Positions 12,980-15,638 of a stretch of 15,638 nucleotides of DNA are shown in pieces. Position 1 is the stretch's first letter, and each line of letters opens with the position of its first letter. Source of the stretch: Pseudonocardia sp. (GTDB lineage Bacteria; Actinomycetota; Actinomycetes; Mycobacteriales; Pseudonocardiaceae). A program made the translations under genes and the position numbers. The notes under the pieces were generated by a model. The model did no database searches, was not told the origin of the DNA, and saw only the letters and a list, made by a program, of their open reading frames with translations. The stretch covers positions 1-15,638 of the forward strand of contig JASLAP010000053.1 of NCBI GenBank assembly GCA_030147065.1, read 5' to 3'.

Positions 12980-14374
12980 CTACAGAGCCTCGGATGCCGT
13001 CCGGTCGGCACCCCGCGGCTTCTGCCGCGGGGCCGCGCGGGCGGCCAGCAGCCCGCCGACCGCGGCCAGCGCGGCCGCCGTCGCCCAGGCCCACCGGGGG
13101 TCCAGCGTGGTGGCGATGAGCAGGACCACCGAGGTCCCGACGGCGGTGCCGAGCTGGGCCGCGGTGTTCAGGACGCCCGCGGCCGTCGCCTTGATCGCCT
13201 CGTCGACCGCGGTGCCCATGTCGTTCGCGGCCACCGAGCCGATGCCGAGCCCGAGGCCGCAGAGCGCGGAGGCGACGCCCACGCCGGTCACCGAGGGCCA
13301 GCCGCAGAGCAGGACGTTGCCGGCGGCGACGGTGCCGAGGCCGCACCCGAGGGTGGGACCCCAGCCCAGCGTGCCGAGCAGTCGCGGGGCCAGGGCCGAC
13401 CCGACGACCGCGAGCACGCTGACCGTGACCAGCAGCCCGGCCGCCTGCAGCGGGGTCAGCTGCAGGTCGTCCTGCAGGACGAGGGCGGCGAGGGTGATCG
13501 ACGAGCTGGTGGTCGCGGTGTTGGCGAAGGAGCCCAGGGCACCCCAGCGCAGCACCGGCGCGCGCCGGGCGGCGGCGTCGACCAGCGGCGCCTGCGCCCG
13601 CCTCTCGACCAGCGCGAAACCGAGCGCGGCCAGGGCTCCGGCCGCCGTCGCCGCGGCGCCGACCACGATCGCGCCGTGCTCGCCGAGCAGGGTGGTCCCG
13701 GCGACCACGCCCATCGCCGCGCCGGTGAGCAGCACGGCCGACGGCCAGCCGATCGCGGTGCGGGCCGGCTGTGGCGGGTCGCGCGGCACGGTGCGCAGGA
13801 CCGCGACCGCGAGCACCACGGCCAGCCCGATGGTCGACCAGAACACCGCCCGCCACGACGCGAACTCGGTCAACACGCCGCCGACGACGAACCCGGCAGC
13901 CCCGGCGGCGGCCCCGGCGGCGCTCCACCCCGCCACCGCGCGCCGGCGCGCCTGCCCTTCGGGCACCACCGTGGTCAGCAGGCGGAGCGCGGCCGGGACC
14001 GACGCCGCGGCCGCCACGCCCTGCAGGGCGCGGGACGCGACCAGCAGCCACACCGACGGCGCGAGCGCACCGAGCACCGACGCCGCCGCGAAGACCCCGA
14101 GGGACCACAGGACCGTCCGCCGGTGGCCGACCCGGTCGCCCACCCGCGCGGCGACCATCAGCAGCCCGCCGAAGAACATCGCGTAGGCGGTGACGATCAC
14201 GGTGCCCTCGGCGGTCGTGGCACCGAGGTCGGTCAGCATCCGCGGCAGCGCCGTGATCACCACGGTCACCCCGAGGACGTCGACGAACTGCACCCCGCAC
14301 AGCGCGACGGCGACGGGGCCCGAGCGCACGCCGCCGCGGGCAGGGGCGAGCTCGTCTCCGGTCGGTCCGGCCAT
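12980..14374 (-). CDS. MFS drug-efflux-type transporter
   Basis: A 464-residue major facilitator superfamily protein with 12-14 hydrophobic segments. TM1 carries GVTVVITALPRMLTDLG, the DHA2-type position of the D1 motif. The loop motif A is RVGDRVGHRR (residues 77-86). SRALQGVAAAASVPAALRLL matches the following family helix, and AAGVLNTAAQLGTAVGTSVV is typical of the last helices of EmrB/QacA-like exporters. The likely role is proton-driven export of an unknown small molecule across the inner membrane. ATG 14374 has GAGG about 9 bases upstream; several in-frame GTGs lie further up without a better site. The C-terminal tail is short and basic. A strong 8-bp hairpin lies within the last codons. 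Confidence 0.88.
   Translation of the reverse strand: MAGPTGDELAPARGGVRSGPVAVALCGVQFVDVLGVTVVITALPRMLTDLGATTAEGTVIVTAYAMFFGGLLMVAARVGDRVGHRRTVLWSLGVFAAASVLGALAPSVWLLVASRALQGVAAAASVPAALRLLTTVVPEGQARRRAVAGWSAAGAAAGAAGFVVGGVLTEFASWRAVFWSTIGLAVVLAVAVLRTVPRDPPQPARTAIGWPSAVLLTGAAMGVVAGTTLLGEHGAIVVGAAATAAGALAALGFALVERRAQAPLVDAAARRAPVLRWGALGSFANTATTSSSITLAALVLQDDLQLTPLQAAGLLVTVSVLAVVGSALAPRLLGTLGWGPTLGCGLGTVAAGNVLLCGWPSVTGVGVASALCGLGLGIGSVAANDMGTAVDEAIKATAAGVLNTAAQLGTAVGTSVVLLIATTLDPRWAWATAAALAAVGGLLAARAAPRQKPRGADRTASEAL
13011..13032. repeat. Perfect 8-bp hairpin inside the 3' end of the MFS gene
   Basis: CCCCGCGG / CCGCGGGG with a 6-base loop (CTTCTG) lies about 30 bases before the MFS stop codon. 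It is coding, yet stronger than its surroundings. It could slow RNA decay or attenuate read-through into the downstream small genes; no T tract follows. Confidence 0.4.
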
Positions 14375-14424
14375 TCCGCCAACCTCGCACACGCCACCGA
14401 CAGTCACCGGTCTGATCGACAACC

Positions 14425-14450
14425 ACCACGGCCGGCCCGGGCGGCGTGGT
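14425..14450 (-). terminator. Weak terminator-like stem after the DUF488 gene
   Basis: ACCACG and CGTGGT form a 6-bp stem around a GC-only loop, directly after the DUF488 stop (14451-14453) and before the MFS gene on the same strand. No T tract is present. It is short enough to be chance. Confidence 0.25.
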
Positions 14451-14936
14451 TCAGCCCGGGCGGAGGTCGGTGACCGGCAGGCCGTACCCGGTGCGCAGGC
14501 GCTCGGCCACGAGCGAGCGGTGGCACGCCCCCGGATCGCGCTCGACGCAGAACAGGGCGGTCGTCGAGTCGCCCGGGAGCCCGGCCACGAGCCCGCCCAG
14601 GTCGAACGGGTCGAGGATCTCGCTGGTGTAGCGCTCGACGTACGCCGGCGCGAGCGCGATGCGGCTGCGCTTGCCCACGCCCCGCCGGTCGTCCTCCCGG
14701 TACTGCAGCCGGCGCAGCTCGGTCGTCGGCGCCAGCTCCTTGACGTGCCGGTAGCCGATGCCCGCCGCGGCGAGCGCGCGCTGGAGCCGCACCGAGTTCG
14801 CCCACGGGTAGTCGGGGCCCCGGACACCGCGGCGCTGGCGCAGGTCGAGCAGCAGACCCACGCCCGCGCCGGCGAGCTCGTCGAGGAAGGCGCCGGCCGT
14901 GGAGCCGTAGACCCCGATCGTCGCGATGCGCCTCAT
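14451..14936 (-). CDS. DUF488 family protein
   Basis: A 161-residue protein of the DUF488 family. Signatures are the N-terminal MRRIATIGVYGSTAGAFLDE (strand-turn with Gly), LLLDLRQRRGVRGPDYPWAN (strand, Asp-x-Arg and an aromatic loop) and the C-terminal LFCVERDPGACHRSLVAERL with the hallmark C-V-E-x4-C-H-R. The biochemical role of the family is unknown; the conserved Cys and His-Arg suggest a small catalytic or ligand-binding site. ATG 14936 is the obvious start. The SnoaL-like gene ends 20 bases upstream on the same strand, so the two may be co-transcribed. Confidence 0.9.
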   Translation of the reverse strand: MRRIATIGVYGSTAGAFLDELAGAGVGLLLDLRQRRGVRGPDYPWANSVRLQRALAAAGIGYRHVKELAPTTELRRLQYREDDRRGVGKRSRIALAPAYVERYTSEILDPFDLGGLVAGLPGDSTTALFCVERDPGACHRSLVAERLRTGYGLPVTDLRPG

Positions 14937-14955
14937 CGCCGCGCCCGCCGCCGCA

Positions 14956-15306
14956 CTACGGCACGAGCGCCGGCTGGTCGACGGCCCACAGCCAGGACCC
15001 GTCCGGCTGGCGACGGGCGACCTCGACGGTCACCTCGCCGGTGGTCAGCGTGCTCGCGGTCAGGGCCAGGTCGCCGCTCACCAGGGCGGGGTGCTGCCGG
15101 CCCGGGGAGAGCACCGGGGCGGCCGCGACGAACTGCTCGTAGACCTCGCGGATCTCCGCGTGCCCGGTCGCGAGGTTGCCCGGCGGGAACGCCAGCACGG
15201 CGTCCGGCTCGTACAGCGCCACCAACCCCTCGACGTCGCCCGCGTTGGCGCGCTCGACGAAGTACCTGCCCAGGTCGTTCGGATCGGCGGCCACCGGCTT
15301 GGTCAT
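14956..15306 (-). CDS. SnoaL/NTF2-like domain protein
   Basis: A 116-residue single-domain protein of the cone-shaped NTF2-like fold. The helix DLGRYFVERANAGDVEGLVA is followed by LYEPDAVLAFPPGNLATGHA and the helix IREVYEQFVAAAP, the standard opening of this fold. Strands ALVSGDLALTASTLTTGEVT and VEVARRQPDGSWLWAVDQPAL close the sheet, and the final DGSW...VDQP is common in such small proteins. Members are ketosteroid-isomerase-like enzymes or ligand-binding proteins, so no substrate can be given. I prefer ATG 15306 over GTG 15315; neither has a clear ribosome site. It is divergent from the YafY-like regulator. Confidence 0.85.
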   Translation of the reverse strand: MTKPVAADPNDLGRYFVERANAGDVEGLVALYEPDAVLAFPPGNLATGHAEIREVYEQFVAAAPVLSPGRQHPALVSGDLALTASTLTTGEVTVEVARRQPDGSWLWAVDQPALVP

Positions 15307-15361
15307 GCCGAGCACCGGGCCGCGGACTCGGGGTGGGGCGGTCGGGTGCCGTTATCCTGTT

Positions 15362-15412
15362 TCGTGATCATGCTGGTGAGCCTCCCAGGCAATCACGACA
15401 TCTTGTGTCGTG
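15362..15412. promoter_or_regulatory. Three TCGTG/CACGA half-sites upstream of the YafY-like regulator
   Basis: CACGACA-tcttg-TGTCGTG (15394-15412) is a perfect 7+5+7 inverted repeat. A further TCGTGAT (15362-15368) pairs with ATCACGA (15392-15398) at a distance. All lie in the 127-bp divergent spacer, which makes them candidate binding sites for the regulator encoded at 15434. Confidence 0.5.
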
Positions 15413-15433
15413 TATTCCTGCGAGAATCGTCGG

Positions 15434-15638
15434 ATGCGAGCTGACCGGTTGGTCTCGCTGGTGCTGCTGCTGCGCCAGCGCGGCCGGCTGCCTGCGGCCA
15501 CGCTGGCCCGCGAGCTGGAGGTCTCCAGCCGGACCGTGCTGCGCGACATCGAGGCGCTGTCCGCGGCCGGCGTGCCGGTCTACGCCGAACGCGGCCGGCT
15601 CGGCGGCTTCGCGTTGCTGCCCGGCTTCCAGACCGAGC
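15434..15638 (+). CDS. YafY/WYL-type HTH regulator, 5' part (runs off the window)
   Basis: The frame from ATG 15434 is open to the window end (68 codons) and reads MRADRLVSLVLLLRQRGRLP, then AATLARELEVSSRTVLRDIE, then ALSAAGVPVYAERGRLGGFAL. This is the N-terminal winged helix of the YafY/DeoR-like group that normally continues into a WYL domain (about 320 residues in all). The WYL part is outside the window. WYL domains are ligand-sensing modules, often responding to nucleic acid or small molecules; the target here is unknown. The inverted repeat just upstream suggests autoregulation and possibly control of the divergent SnoaL-like gene. Confidence 0.88.
   Translation, partial: MRADRLVSLVLLLRQRGRLPAATLARELEVSSRTVLRDIEALSAAGVPVYAERGRLGGFALLPGFQTE

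Noticed and set aside
1..15638. Mobile-element origin of the ars island (integrase, transposase, tRNA attachment site)
   Set aside because: No such gene, terminal repeat or tRNA was found, and base composition looks the same across the window.

Overview
The window is very GC-rich (about three quarters G+C by eye), uses many GTG starts, and is densely packed with short gaps and ATGA overlaps. These features, together with mycothiol-type arsenate reductases, an F420/FMN luciferase-like oxidoreductase, a GlxA-type regulator and a YafY/WYL regulator, point to a high-GC actinobacterium. A Pseudonocardiales member such as Pseudonocardia is my best guess. That assignment is inference; there is no rRNA or other marker in the window.

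Layout. 1-1754 (+): the 3' half of an acetoacetyl-CoA synthetase gene, followed two bases later by a luciferase-like oxidoreductase. 1763-6058: an arsenic-resistance island made of two divergent modules. Module 1 is an ArsR repressor with As(III)-type cysteines (-) opposite an ArsO-like flavin monooxygenase (+). Module 2 is a leftward operon (ArsR-ArsC fusion, aquaglyceroporin, ArsC) opposite a rightward ArsC with an N-terminal helical domain. Between the halves of module 2 lies an unusually symmetric promoter/operator region, 5286-5386. 6090-7249 (-): a TetR repressor and a four-helix DUF6069-like membrane protein, overlapping by ATGA. 7323-9387: a GlxA/AraC-type regulator (-) divergent from a saccharopine-dehydrogenase-like oxidoreductase (+). 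9366-11734 (-): a bile-acid:sodium-symporter-family transporter and an uncharacterised 487-residue Rossmann protein. 11864-12177 (+): a small membrane protein gene broken by a frameshift. 12194-14374 (-): an MFS transporter, a possible 38-residue peptide and a proline-rich protein with a C2H2-like tail. 14451-15306 (-): DUF488 and SnoaL/NTF2-like proteins. 15434-end (+): the start of a YafY/WYL-type regulator.

How the ars genes probably work together. Arsenate is reduced to arsenite by the ArsC enzymes, probably with mycothiol/mycoredoxin. Arsenite then leaves by diffusion through the aquaglyceroporin, the strategy known from the Sinorhizobium meliloti aqpS operon. No Acr3 or ArsB pump is visible in the window. 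Expression is probably controlled by two different ArsR-family proteins acting at two unrelated operators. One of them is fused to a reductase domain and has no cysteine in its DNA-binding part.

No RNA gene, CRISPR array, insertion sequence, integrase or attachment site was seen. The only stretch over 300 bases without an intact gene is 11735-12193, which holds the broken membrane-protein gene.
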